A stretch of 45,806 nt of DNA, from positions 1-45,806 of the forward strand of contig JAEEXJ010000011.1 in the NCBI GenBank assembly GCA_016291475.1, in the 5' to 3' direction. Shown in pieces: positions 16,844-25,755 of the stretch. Origin of the DNA: Lachnospiraceae bacterium. GTDB lineage: Bacteria > Bacillota_A > Clostridia > Lachnospirales > Lachnospiraceae. The notes below the pieces were generated by a model. The model was not told where the DNA came from, searched no databases, and was given only the letters and a program-made list of their open reading frames with translations. The position numbers and the translations under genes were made by a program. Numbering within the stretch: the stretch's first letter is position 1; every line of letters begins with the position of its first letter.

Positions 16844-18367
16844 ATGACGGATTTTCTGGAGAAAATAAAACAGCATGCCACCACGCAGCCCGAGGCGGTC
16901 TTTTATGAGGTTTACACCGGGGACGGCGAGACCGTTTCACTGACCTGGGGAGAATTGTGGAGAGGGGCCGTAAGACTGGCTTCATGGATGAACGATAATC
17001 TTAAGACCTCAACTCCCGTTGTTATTTACGGACATAAGGATCCGGTAATGATCGTCAGTTTTATCGGTTCTCTTTTGTCGGGAAGGGGATACTGTCCCGT
17101 GGATATATCTGTTCCCGGAGACAGAGTTAAGGGGATAATCGATAATCTGTCACCGGAACTGATCGTATGTGCCGGTGAGGAATATGAATCGGAAAAGAGC
17201 TTGTCCTATGAAAGGCTTCTTGAGATAACAGGGGGCGGAAAAGAAAACATTTCTGAAGACAGGAGTATTTCCGGAAGCGATGTGTGCTATATCATATACA
17301 CTTCGGGAAGTACCGGAACGCCTAAAGGAGTACAGATAACAGGGGACTGCCTTGATAATTTCATTCATTGGGGAATGACTTTGGGAAGCGGAATAAGCGA
17401 AAACGAAAGACCTGTGTTTCTGAACCAGGCACCGTTTTCCTTTGATCTGTCCGTAATGGATCTGTACCTTTCTCTGTACAGCGGAGGAAAGCTCCATGTT
17501 TTGCCAAAGAAGGTTCAGGGCGATATGAAGATGCTTATGGAATCCCTTAAAGACAGCGGAGCTAACATATGGGTGTCCACGCCCTCTTTTGCAGAGGTTT
17601 GTCTGTCGGACGATAGCTTCGGAAGAAACCTTCTTCCGGAGATGAATAGATTTCTGTTCTGCGGTGAGACGCTTCCCGTCAGTGTTGTCAGAAAGCTTCA
17701 TGATAGATTTCCCGGTTCCGAGGTTGTCAATACATATGGACCCACGGAATCTACTGTTGCCGTAACCGATATTCTGTGTACTCCGGAAGTGTGCGATACC
17801 TACGATCCGCTCCCGGTTGGTAGTATCAAGCCCGGAAGCAGGCTTTTGATCAGGGGAGAGCAGGGACAGAGCCTGCCCGAGGGAGAAAGCGGAGAAATCG
17901 TGATCCTTGGGGATTCGGTCAGCATCGGATACAGGAACCTTCCCGAACAGACCGCAAAAGCATTTTTTGAAGAAGACGGTATCAGGGGATACAGGACCGG
18001 TGATAAGGGATATTTGAAAGACGGACAGCTCTTCTATCAGGGAAGAATAGACCTTCAGATAAAACTCCACGGATACCGCATTGAGTTGGAGGACGTGGAA
18101 AATAATCTGATGAAACTAAGGGGCGTCGAAAGGGCTGCGGTCATCCCCATCGAAAAGGAGGGTAAGATAGTAAGTCTTACCGCATTTATCATTCCCGAAG
18201 AAATGCCCGAGAGCAGTTTTAAGGCGGGACAGGCACTCAGAGCAGAGGCCAGATCGTTTCTTCCCGAATATATGATCCCTAAGAAGTTTGTTTTCCTCGA
18301 AGAGCTTCCTATGACAAACAACGGAAAGGCAGACCGCAGGGCGCTTCTTGCATATCTGAAAAAATAG
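16844..18367 (+). CDS. dltA: D-alanine--carrier protein ligase DltA
   Basis: DltA activates D-alanine with ATP and loads it onto the DltC carrier. The 507-residue length is typical. Adenylation motifs are present: YTSGSTGTPKG (A3), NTYGPTESTVAVTD (A5), YRTGDKGYL (A7), GRIDLQIKLHGYRIELEDVE (A8) and the C-terminal lysine in NNGKADRR (A10). Cys273, in FLFCGETLP, corresponds to the cysteine that favours D-alanine in Bacillus DltA, which supports a true DltA rather than a peptide synthetase fragment. The start at ATG 16844 follows TTGGAG, five bases after the preceding stop. Confidence 0.92.
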   Translation: MTDFLEKIKQHATTQPEAVFYEVYTGDGETVSLTWGELWRGAVRLASWMNDNLKTSTPVVIYGHKDPVMIVSFIGSLLSGRGYCPVDISVPGDRVKGIIDNLSPELIVCAGEEYESEKSLSYERLLEITGGGKENISEDRSISGSDVCYIIYTSGSTGTPKGVQITGDCLDNFIHWGMTLGSGISENERPVFLNQAPFSFDLSVMDLYLSLYSGGKLHVLPKKVQGDMKMLMESLKDSGANIWVSTPSFAEVCLSDDSFGRNLLPEMNRFLFCGETLPVSVVRKLHDRFPGSEVVNTYGPTESTVAVTDILCTPEVCDTYDPLPVGSIKPGSRLLIRGEQGQSLPEGESGEIVILGDSVSIGYRNLPEQTAKAFFEEDGIRGYRTGDKGYLKDGQLFYQGRIDLQIKLHGYRIELEDVENNLMKLRGVERAAVIPIEKEGKIVSLTAFIIPEEMPESSFKAGQALRAEARSFLPEYMIPKKFVFLEELPMTNNGKADRRALLAYLKK

Positions 18368-18409
18368 TCGGATAATGTCAGTGTTACGTTATTAATTCGG
18401 AGGTCATAT

Positions 18410-18640
18410 ATGAAAGAAGATATACTTGAGATCCTTGCCGAGCTTTGTGAGGATGAAGTAGTTAAAGAAGAAGAGGATGTGGATCTCTTCGAGTCGGGAC
18501 TTCTCGATTCCCTTGCATATCTGGAACTTCTCATGGAGATTGAAAACAGCCTTGGGATCACCATTTCTCCTTCGGAAGTATCCAAGGAAGATATCAATAC
18601 TCCCGCAAAATTCGTTGAGTATGTAATGAATAAAGCCTGA
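18410..18640 (+). CDS. dltC: D-alanyl carrier protein DltC
   Basis: The 76-residue acidic carrier protein bears the phosphopantetheine site Ser34 in ESGLLDSLAYLELL. It carries D-alanine as a thioester from DltA to DltB. The ribosome binding site GGAGGT precedes ATG 18410. It is the last gene of the operon and is followed by a GC-rich terminator. Confidence 0.93.
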   Translation: MKEDILEILAELCEDEVVKEEEDVDLFESGLLDSLAYLELLMEIENSLGITISPSEVSKEDINTPAKFVEYVMNKA

Positions 18641-18658
18641 ATAATCCATAAACGGTTG

Positions 18659-18685
18659 ACACGGCCTTAAAGGCCGTGTTATTTT
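18659..18685 (+). terminator. intrinsic terminator of the dlt operon
   Basis: ACACGGCC (18659-18666) pairs with GGCCGTGT (18672-18679) across TTAAA, followed by TATTTT. A TTGACA (18656-18661) overlaps its 5' side and, with TATTTT (18680-18685), could form an 18-bp-spaced promoter for the next operon. Confidence 0.8.
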
Positions 18686-18696
18686 AATGTCATAAG

Positions 18697-18717
18697 TGTA
18701 TTAAATGTCTTAATACA
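18697..18717. promoter_or_regulatory. palindromic operator before the GntR-family gene
   Basis: TGTATTAA (18697-18704), five bases, then TTAATACA (18710-18717) form a perfect 8-bp inverted repeat. It lies 20 bases before the GntR/YtrA-type regulator gene. The arms are AT-rich and no poly-U follows, so it reads as a protein-binding site, probably for autoregulation. Confidence 0.6.
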
Positions 18718-18736
18718 GTTACGGATCGGAGGAGAT

Positions 18737-19102
18737 ATGATCGTACTTGATTACAGGGATAAACGTCCGCTGAATGAACAGGTTGCGGAAAAATTAATGA
18801 ATCTGATCGCACAGGGAGGTTTAAGTCCCGGAGAGAAGCTTCCAAGCGTCAGAAATCTTGCCGTTGACCTCTCCGTTAATCCCAATACCGTTCAAAGAGC
18901 CTATTCTGCTCTTGAGGAGAAGGGTTATATAACCACGGTGACCGGAAGAGGCAATTATGTGAGTGAAGAGAGAAACTGGAAAGAGGGGCTCAAATCGGAA
19001 ATGCTCACTGAGGTTAGGGCGGTTATCGGAAAAGCAAAATCTGCAGGGATAAAGCTTGATGAGGCGCTAACCTGCGTCAGGGAAGTATTCGAGAGGGACT
19101 GA
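18737..19102 (+). CDS. GntR-family (YtrA subfamily) regulator
   Basis: The 121-residue protein has a GntR winged helix (about 10-75: LNEQVAEKLMNLIAQGGLSPGEKLPSVR in two parts, then VNPNTVQRAYSALEEKGYI). It has only a short helical tail, the YtrA layout. YtrA proteins typically repress adjacent ABC transporter genes and respond to cell-wall stress. The strong ribosome binding site GGAGGAG precedes ATG 18737. The ABC ATPase gene follows two bases after the stop, and a palindrome upstream is the likely operator. Confidence 0.9.
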   Translation: MIVLDYRDKRPLNEQVAEKLMNLIAQGGLSPGEKLPSVRNLAVDLSVNPNTVQRAYSALEEKGYITTVTGRGNYVSEERNWKEGLKSEMLTEVRAVIGKAKSAGIKLDEALTCVREVFERD

Positions 19103-19104
19103 AA

Positions 19105-20010
19105 ATGATCGAAATAAAAGGAATAAGCAAAAAATATGACGATATAGAAGCTCTTTCCAATGTTTCATTCGACATGCCCGAGGGACAGGTATTCGGACTG
19201 GTCGGAACAAACGGAGCAGGAAAGAGTACATTGCTCAGGTGTATATGCGGTGTATGTAAGCCCGATGAAGGAGAGATCCTTGTGGACGGAGAACCTGTTT
19301 ACGAGAATCCTATCGCCAAGTCCAAGATCTTTTTTTTATCGGATGATCAGTATTATTTTCCCGGAAGCACCCCGGATGAGATGATGAATTATTATGCATC
19401 CATGTATCCGGCTTCTTTCTCCGAGGAAAGGTTCGGAAAGCTTATGAATGCTCTGTCACTGGACAGAAAGCGCAAGATCCAGACATATTCAAAAGGAATG
19501 AAAAAGCAGCTTTCAATACTTCTCGGAATCTCATCAGGATGTAAATACATACTGTGCGATGAAACTTTCGACGGACTCGATCCGGTCGTAAGGCAGGCGG
19601 TTAAGAGACTGTTTATCCATGATATGGATGAATTCGGGATCACTCCTGTTATAGCATCTCATAACTTAAGAGAACTTGAGGATATCTGTGAATTTGTCGG
19701 ACTGCTCCACAAGGGCGGGGTTATCCTGTCCAAGGATCTCGGTGATATGAAGCTTGAGATCTTTAAAGTTCAGGCTGTTTTCAAAGACCAGGCGTCACTT
19801 GATACGGTCAGAGCAAACTGTAAGGTTGTTGCTGAGGAACACAGGGGATCTCTTATCACTCTTACGATAAGGGGACTCAGGACAGAAGTTGAAACCGTGA
19901 TCACATCACAGCTTCCGATATTCTACGAGGTTCTGCCTCTTACTCTTGAAGAAATCTTTATCAGTGAAACGGAGGTGCTGGGTTATGACTTCGCAGAAAT
20001 CACAAAATAA
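19105..20010 (+). CDS. ABC transporter ATP-binding protein
   Basis: The 301-residue ATPase has Walker A GTNGAGKS (34-41), the signature-like YSKGMKKQ (128-135), Walker B/catalytic Glu in YILCDETFDGLD and the switch His in IASHNLRE. The remaining 90 residues form the C-terminal extension often seen in drug or antibiotic exporters. It powers the permease encoded next, whose start lies inside this gene. The signature differs from classic LSGGQ, as is common in this subfamily. Confidence 0.9.
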   Translation: MIEIKGISKKYDDIEALSNVSFDMPEGQVFGLVGTNGAGKSTLLRCICGVCKPDEGEILVDGEPVYENPIAKSKIFFLSDDQYYFPGSTPDEMMNYYASMYPASFSEERFGKLMNALSLDRKRKIQTYSKGMKKQLSILLGISSGCKYILCDETFDGLDPVVRQAVKRLFIHDMDEFGITPVIASHNLRELEDICEFVGLLHKGGVILSKDLGDMKLEIFKVQAVFKDQASLDTVRANCKVVAEEHRGSLITLTIRGLRTEVETVITSQLPIFYEVLPLTLEEIFISETEVLGYDFAEITK

Positions 20011-22000
20011 AATTACTTTACTCGGGCTGATGAGAGAAGATCTCAGACACCGCAGATGGATGCTTGTTCTTTCCGCATTTGTTCAGCTCATTTTCGGTCC
20101 CGTTGCGACTCTTATGACTTTTATCGATCTTGAGGCTCAGTCATATTATTACTACGGTGATGATTTCCTGCGTAATAAAGAAAGAGCCGTGCAGTATGCC
20201 GTGGAGAGAATGACCCAGTCGTACCTTCCCATTATGATGGCTTTTATTGCCGTGGTGGGAGCACTGATAGTGGGCATAGGCGGATACAGACACCTTTTTA
20301 ACAGAAGAATGACCGATATGGTCAATTCTGTTCCCGTTACCAGGGGTAAGCAGTTTGACAGCATTTATTACAATAACTGGCTTATCTGGTTTGTACCTCA
20401 GCTGGTTTCAACCATCCTGACAACATTTATCATGCTTATCAGGGCTACTTCCTACGGCTGGGCTCCTGCGATATTAAGAAGCGCATTTTTCGTTTTGATC
20501 GGCTCTGCACTTGCTTTCGCCTGCATGCTGCATCTTACGATCCTTGCGGTGGCCTTATCCGGAACCATATTCAATGCACTTTTGAATGTGGCGTTTATCG
20601 GATTTGACTGTATAGTTGCTTTCTACATTTTAAGGGGACTGTGCTCAGTCTGTTTTACCACCTATGCCGGTCTTCCGGTCTCTATACCTGATATATGCTG
20701 GTTATCCGCACCTTTATCGGGCGGGTACCTCGGTGCAATCATTTCCACCGGACTTTCGGGAAATAAATATAATGATGCGATCCAAAGCTTCGGAACGGAA
20801 TCTTCTTTCTGGCTGGTGCTTATCGCAACCATAATCGTTGCCATAGTTAATCTGATCCTTGCTTACAGTCTGTATACCAAAAGAAAGAGCGAAGAATCCG
20901 AAAACGGCGTATCCAATAAGCCGTACAGAATGTGCATCCGCTTTTTCAATTCTGTTCTCGCAGGTTTGTTTGCAGCTATGCTGATCGAAGAAATCTTTTA
21001 TATAGACGAAAAAGCATTGATCGTATGGCAGTTTATTTTTGCGGCTGTTTTCTGTGTACTTGTTTTCGGCCTTATCGATATGGTTCACACAAGATCTGCC
21101 AGAGAATTCTTTAAAAACTGGAAGCAGATGATCGTGATTGTCGGGGTGACCGTAGCCATATTAGTTACCTTTATATTCGATCTGACGGGATTTGATAAGC
21201 GTATCGTTTCCGAAAACAATATTGAGACCGCACTGATTGATTCATATATTTACGCAATGGGCTCGGACGGATCGGGGTATGTCAAAGATCCGGAAAACGA
21301 TGGAGTCCTCTACGAAGAATATATGCTGTCCGGATATGATGAAAGAGCTTCTTACATAGAGATTCCTGCGGAAGCCGCATATGAACTGATGACAGCCGAG
21401 AGGCTTTTCTGGAGATACGGAGAGAGGTATTTATACAATCCTCTCAACGGCAGATCAGAGATCCTTCCCGATTCCGCATTGGATCATACCACTGAGTATT
21501 TCGATATTATAATCGATAAAAAATCCGGAAGCGAATTCAGGAGAAGCTATCAGATATTTGACAGGGATGTTATGGCAGATGTTGTCTCACTTCCCGGATT
21601 TATGGAAGCTGCCTATCCCTTCAGGGCAGGAGAACTCGGGTATCCCATAACAATCTGGATATCAAACAACGGAATGAGCCATGAGATACAAATTCCCGAA
21701 GATAAGATGCATGATCTTTTTGATGCGACTATCGAGGATTTCAGGGCTAATTACTCCCTTGATTATCTGGAAATGAAAAACAGCGTAGAGGCTTATTGTC
21801 TGGAATGTCAGTACTATGTGAAATCTCCCCGTGCAGGAGATGACGCTTACTGGACATACACACTGAACCTTTATGTAACCGATCTTGATGTACGTACCAT
21901 CGCAGTTCTTGAGGAACTGGGGCTTCAGGATTATAAGTACGATCCTAATTCACTTAATGAATGGGATTATTATGAGTACGAATACTACGATGGTTATTGA
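19985..22000 (+). CDS. ABC transporter permease with large non-membrane domain
   Basis: The 671-residue protein starts at ATG 19985, 26 bp inside the ATPase gene and behind GGAGG. This is preferred to an in-frame ATG at 19946, which lacks a ribosome binding site. It has about ten hydrophobic segments within residues 30-400. A soluble domain of about 270 residues follows, probably outside the cell, resembling the DUF6449-type extensions of Lachnospiraceae ABC-2 permeases. The last 20 residues are very rich in Tyr, Asp and Glu (EWDYYEYEYYDGY). With the ATPase and GntR regulator it forms a YtrABC-like unit, likely for envelope stress or peptide export. Substrate unknown. Confidence 0.8.
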   Translation: MTSQKSQNKITLLGLMREDLRHRRWMLVLSAFVQLIFGPVATLMTFIDLEAQSYYYYGDDFLRNKERAVQYAVERMTQSYLPIMMAFIAVVGALIVGIGGYRHLFNRRMTDMVNSVPVTRGKQFDSIYYNNWLIWFVPQLVSTILTTFIMLIRATSYGWAPAILRSAFFVLIGSALAFACMLHLTILAVALSGTIFNALLNVAFIGFDCIVAFYILRGLCSVCFTTYAGLPVSIPDICWLSAPLSGGYLGAIISTGLSGNKYNDAIQSFGTESSFWLVLIATIIVAIVNLILAYSLYTKRKSEESENGVSNKPYRMCIRFFNSVLAGLFAAMLIEEIFYIDEKALIVWQFIFAAVFCVLVFGLIDMVHTRSAREFFKNWKQMIVIVGVTVAILVTFIFDLTGFDKRIVSENNIETALIDSYIYAMGSDGSGYVKDPENDGVLYEEYMLSGYDERASYIEIPAEAAYELMTAERLFWRYGERYLYNPLNGRSEILPDSALDHTTEYFDIIIDKKSGSEFRRSYQIFDRDVMADVVSLPGFMEAAYPFRAGELGYPITIWISNNGMSHEIQIPEDKMHDLFDATIEDFRANYSLDYLEMKNSVEAYCLECQYYVKSPRAGDDAYWTYTLNLYVTDLDVRTIAVLEELGLQDYKYDPNSLNEWDYYEYEYYDGY

Positions 22001-22075
22001 CCTTTCTGTTTTTGACTTTTTGTGGTGATATCTTATAATATTTCTGCATACAGATATTTGCGGAAAACGTAGGAT

Positions 22076-23200
22076 ATGAAAGATATAGCCGTAACAAAAG
22101 ATCATAAGTCAGCAGCCGCGATCGCAATAAGCTTATTGTCGGTCGCGGCTGTTTGTATGCTGTTTGCAGCAAATATCATCGTCCCTTTTATGATGGACGA
22201 TTTCTGGTATTCCACCGATCTTACGACGGGAGAGCCTTTGTCCGGCCTCTCGGATATTATCAGATCCCAGGTCTGGCATTATCTCAACTGGGGCGGAAGA
22301 TCCATAACCCATGCTTTTCTTCAGCTCTCCCTTATGAGCGGTGAAAGAGCTGCGGATGTGATCAATACGATCATGACCTTAGTGCTGGTCTTAGAGATGG
22401 GCATTCTTTCCGGTAATTCATACGGTAAAAAGAAACCGGTGCTGTACGCTTTGATGTTTGGAATGCTGATTGCCTTGTGTCCGAATCTCAGGATGAGCAT
22501 GCTTTGGCAGGCGGGATGCGCAAACTATGTATATTCATCGGTGTGGATACTTGCATTTTACATCGTCTATATAAGAGCGCTTGATCCTGATAAAAAGGAT
22601 CTTCCCATGGCAGTAATATTTATGCTGCCTCTGGGGCTTATAACGGGGTGGAGTACCGAAAATATGGGCCCCTCAGCTTGTGCGGTAGCGGGTCTTATCA
22701 CCTTTATGATGTTTAAAAAGGGCACCGCAAAAGGTATGAAGCTCGTTTGGATGATCGAAGGCGTCATAGCCTCACTGGCAGGCTCTGCTATCTGCATACT
22801 TGCTCCCGGTAATTCCGTCAGAACTCTCGACAGCGTGGATGATCTGGCACTGACATTTCCCGAGAGACTTCTTCAGATGCTTAAGGGCATAGGTGATTAT
22901 CTGTTCCCTGCTCTCGTGATACTTGTTTTTTCGATCATAATTTATAAAACGAACGAAAAAGACAAGATACCTGCATTTGTATTATATCTGCTCCTGGGTG
23001 CACTTTTATCATACGGAGCAATGATCATGTCGCCACATTACCCCGACCGCGCCGCATTCGGTACCTGTGTTTTGATCGAAGTCGCATCTGGTGCTTTGAT
23101 GGTAAGGGCCCTTTCCGAGGAGAAAGAAAACCGGTTTGAAGCGGTGACGATAGTGATGCTCCTTTCATCTGTTTTTGTATTGTTATATGTTTTGGTCTAG
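22076..23200 (+). CDS. DUF6056-like multi-pass membrane protein
   Basis: The 374-residue protein has about ten membrane segments. The outer loop after segment 1 carries MMDDFWYSTD, then HYLNWGGRSITHAF and LWQAGCANYVYS. These are typical of the DUF6056 family, whose acidic DD near the first loop recalls GT-C glycosyltransferases. A TATAAT box lies about 40 bases upstream and a weak ribosome binding site (AGGAT) precedes the ATG. It opens a run of four membrane-protein genes. Function unproven; export or glycosylation of an envelope glycan is the likeliest theme. Confidence 0.7.
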   Translation: MKDIAVTKDHKSAAAIAISLLSVAAVCMLFAANIIVPFMMDDFWYSTDLTTGEPLSGLSDIIRSQVWHYLNWGGRSITHAFLQLSLMSGERAADVINTIMTLVLVLEMGILSGNSYGKKKPVLYALMFGMLIALCPNLRMSMLWQAGCANYVYSSVWILAFYIVYIRALDPDKKDLPMAVIFMLPLGLITGWSTENMGPSACAVAGLITFMMFKKGTAKGMKLVWMIEGVIASLAGSAICILAPGNSVRTLDSVDDLALTFPERLLQMLKGIGDYLFPALVILVFSIIIYKTNEKDKIPAFVLYLLLGALLSYGAMIMSPHYPDRAAFGTCVLIEVASGALMVRALSEEKENRFEAVTIVMLLSSVFVLLYVLV

Positions 23201-23205
23201 TGATA

Positions 23206-23871
23206 ATGGATAAATTCTTATCATCCAAAAAGAATACGGGAATTATCCTGATCGCCGAGGCTCTTGCGGTATTTGCAATGGCCGTTTTGACGATTCATGA
23301 TACCAATACCGCAACGGGAACGGGATACTGGTTTCTGCTTAAGTTTAATGTTCTCGGCAGAACTTTCTGGGATCTTGCGGTGGATGCCCTGCTTGTACTT
23401 ACCGTGATCGCACTTACCCTGATCCCCGTGATCATCCTTAAGGGAAAGCTCACGGATGCGTTTTTGTTTTTCCTGGCTAACGCTGCGTTAAATACATATA
23501 TCAGGCCTGACAGATTACTGTCTCTTTTTACGGGCTCGTCCGTTGAAAGATCGGATGCCTTATATGCGCTTTTATCATTTCTTCCCGGACTGTTTTTGAT
23601 AGTTGCATTTACCATAGCCTTGTCCGCTCCGAAGATGTATTTGTACTTTGGGCAGGCCGCATGTTTGATCGTTCTTGGTATCTGTTTACCCGGATTATCC
23701 GAAGTAACAAGGTTTGCGGCAGGCTACACTGCTCTTATCCCGTACCTCGGATACTTGGTTTCCGAAAGGGATGATAAGAATGTGTTGTATATAAGAATTC
23801 TTCCCGGAACACTTTTTTGCCTGTGCGGAATATGGCGTCTTATAATGGTACTGTTCACCTATCATATATAA
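23206..23871 (+). CDS. multi-pass membrane protein, unknown
   Basis: The 221-residue protein has six or seven membrane segments and a conserved-looking loop, NTYIRPDRLLSLFTGSSVERSD. I recognise no family. It starts either at GTG 23200, overlapping the last base of the previous stop, or at ATG 23206. Neither has a clear ribosome binding site, so translation is probably coupled to the preceding gene. Layout and neighbours suggest a partner of the DUF6056-like protein. Confidence 0.6.
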   Translation: MDKFLSSKKNTGIILIAEALAVFAMAVLTIHDTNTATGTGYWFLLKFNVLGRTFWDLAVDALLVLTVIALTLIPVIILKGKLTDAFLFFLANAALNTYIRPDRLLSLFTGSSVERSDALYALLSFLPGLFLIVAFTIALSAPKMYLYFGQAACLIVLGICLPGLSEVTRFAAGYTALIPYLGYLVSERDDKNVLYIRILPGTLFCLCGIWRLIMVLFTYHI

Positions 23872-23886
23872 TTACCGCACCCTGTA

Positions 23887-23895
23887 TGCTATAAT
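23887..23895 (+). promoter_or_regulatory. extended -10 promoter directly before the DUF6020-like gene
   Basis: TGCTATAAT is a consensus extended -10 box. Six bases later the ATG begins at 23902, so the predicted transcript start coincides with the start codon. No ribosome binding site is present. Confidence 0.7.
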
Positions 23896-23901
23896 CTGTC
23901 T

Positions 23902-25755
23902 ATGCGTCTAAACATTAAATTTGAAAAAAAATCTGAACTTATACCTGTACTTTCGCTCACCGCAGCCGGATTTACCGGTCTGTGTATTTTGCTTAAAGAT
24001 TCCGGATATGGACAGGATATGTTTTGGACCCTTTATTCCATATTGGTATTGGGTTTTCTTTTCATAGCGGAAAGCAATCTGTATTCCCTTATGCAAAAGG
24101 ACGGAAGCGTATCAAAGAGGATCGCAAAGTATGCGTTTGTATTCGGTACTCTGTTCGGAATTGCTACAGATGCCGGATATCAGTTTGCACGCACCGAAAT
24201 GACCCTTCCCGGACTTAAGGGTAAGTTCATTATTTTCGTTACGGGCCTGCTTTTGTCTGCTGCATTTCTTCCCGCAACCTACAGGATATTCAGATTCGTT
24301 GAAGGACTGTATCCTTCACTTACCGTTAAAGAGGAAAAGAAGATAAAGCCCGGCAAGGCATTTTTCATATGTCTGATCGTTCTCCAGCTTTTCTGGCTTC
24401 CTGCTTTCCTTGCTTATTATCCCGCCATCATGAGTTATGATTTTAACAGACAGTTCTGGGAGGCAGTAAGAGGGTATCTCTTTTTCTTCGAGTATCAGCC
24501 GCTTTCCCATACATTCCTCATAAGAATGGCATATCTGCTGGGGCTGAAGATGGGAGACCTTGCTAAGGGAATGGCGGTGCTTGCATTTTTCCAGAGTATG
24601 ATCCTTTCGTCATCAATCTCTGCGGGAATTGTTTATGTCTATAAAAAATCAGGCAAAAAACCTGCCCTTTTCTGGCTGGTTCTTTTTGCACTTCTTCCTT
24701 TTAATCCCGTACTTGCAATAAGTATGACCAAGGATATCATATTTTCCGCATTCTTTGCGTTCGTGATCTTACTTGTCTGCAATATGAAAGACGGAGTAAG
24801 GGGGCTTTCCTGCGTACTCTTTTTTATCTGCGGAATAGTTAATATCCTGTTCAGAAACAATGCCCCCTATGCGATGATCTTCCTGGTTCCCGCATTTATG
24901 CTCATCGAAAAAGGATTTTTGAAAAAACTTCTTATGTCACTTATGGTCCTTGTTACGATCATCTGTGGACTGGGAAGCAAGACTCTTATCAGAACCACGA
25001 TGAGTGCAATACCCGGTTCAAAGACGGAGATGTTCAGCGTTCCCATTGTTCAGATGACCAGGGTTATTAAATATCAGAGAGAAAATCTGACCGAAGAGCA
25101 ATACACCATCCTTATGAAATACATCACGGATTTTGTATGGGGAACTTACAATCCCTATATTGCCGACGGACCCAAGGGACAGGTGTCTCTCTACAACGAA
25201 GAGGCATGGACAGGCGACTACAAAGCTCTGTTAAAGGATTATATTATCCTCGGAAAAGCATATCCCAATGATTACCTTGATGCCTTTTTGGGACTTACTC
25301 TGGGCTATTGGTTCATCGATGACAAGAGTCATTGCGAGATGCTTGATTACGGGCCGGAATCAGACATGGGACTGCTCTATACCTTTAATGCTTCCTTCAA
25401 TGAAAATATTCCCGAAGGCATAGCATCACATTCCTATCTCCCCGGAGTTGAGAGAATGTATTCCGAGATAGTAAACGGAAATTCATATTATAAATGGCCG
25501 GTTATTTCATATCTGATGAGACCCGCATTTTATATGTGGCTTTTCATACTTGCCATTTTTGCGGCTCTTTATAAGCGCAGTAAATACAGTATGGCTGTAT
25601 TTGCATATCCCTTGTTATATTTCTGCACGATGCTGCTTGGCCCTACGGTCAACTTCAGATATGTATATCCGTTCATAGTCTCGCTTCCCATCATGACGGC
25701 TTTCGTCCTGTCGGAAAAAAAGAACTATGGTAAAGAAACGGAGGAATCCAAGTGA
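23902..25755 (+). CDS. DUF6020-like membrane protein
   Basis: The 617-residue protein has about twelve membrane segments. Outer-loop motifs (AYYPAIMSYDFNRQFWEA, EYQPLSHTFLIRM, ISMTKDIIFSAFF) match the DUF6020 family of Firmicute envelope proteins, distant relatives of GT-C glycosyltransferases. The Asp in SYDFNRQ is the natural catalytic candidate. The next gene starts at a GTG overlapping its stop by 4 bp. The gene has its own promoter directly before the ATG and appears leaderless. Confidence 0.72.
   Translation: MRLNIKFEKKSELIPVLSLTAAGFTGLCILLKDSGYGQDMFWTLYSILVLGFLFIAESNLYSLMQKDGSVSKRIAKYAFVFGTLFGIATDAGYQFARTEMTLPGLKGKFIIFVTGLLLSAAFLPATYRIFRFVEGLYPSLTVKEEKKIKPGKAFFICLIVLQLFWLPAFLAYYPAIMSYDFNRQFWEAVRGYLFFFEYQPLSHTFLIRMAYLLGLKMGDLAKGMAVLAFFQSMILSSSISAGIVYVYKKSGKKPALFWLVLFALLPFNPVLAISMTKDIIFSAFFAFVILLVCNMKDGVRGLSCVLFFICGIVNILFRNNAPYAMIFLVPAFMLIEKGFLKKLLMSLMVLVTIICGLGSKTLIRTTMSAIPGSKTEMFSVPIVQMTRVIKYQRENLTEEQYTILMKYITDFVWGTYNPYIADGPKGQVSLYNEEAWTGDYKALLKDYIILGKAYPNDYLDAFLGLTLGYWFIDDKSHCEMLDYGPESDMGLLYTFNASFNENIPEGIASHSYLPGVERMYSEIVNGNSYYKWPVISYLMRPAFYMWLFILAIFAALYKRSKYSMAVFAYPLLYFCTMLLGPTVNFRYVYPFIVSLPIMTAFVLSEKKNYGKETEESK

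Noticed and set aside
16326..18597. Long minus-strand open frames opposite the dlt genes
   Set aside because: They are antisense to well-supported dlt genes, lack ribosome binding sites and give no recognisable protein; codon bias of the sense genes explains them.
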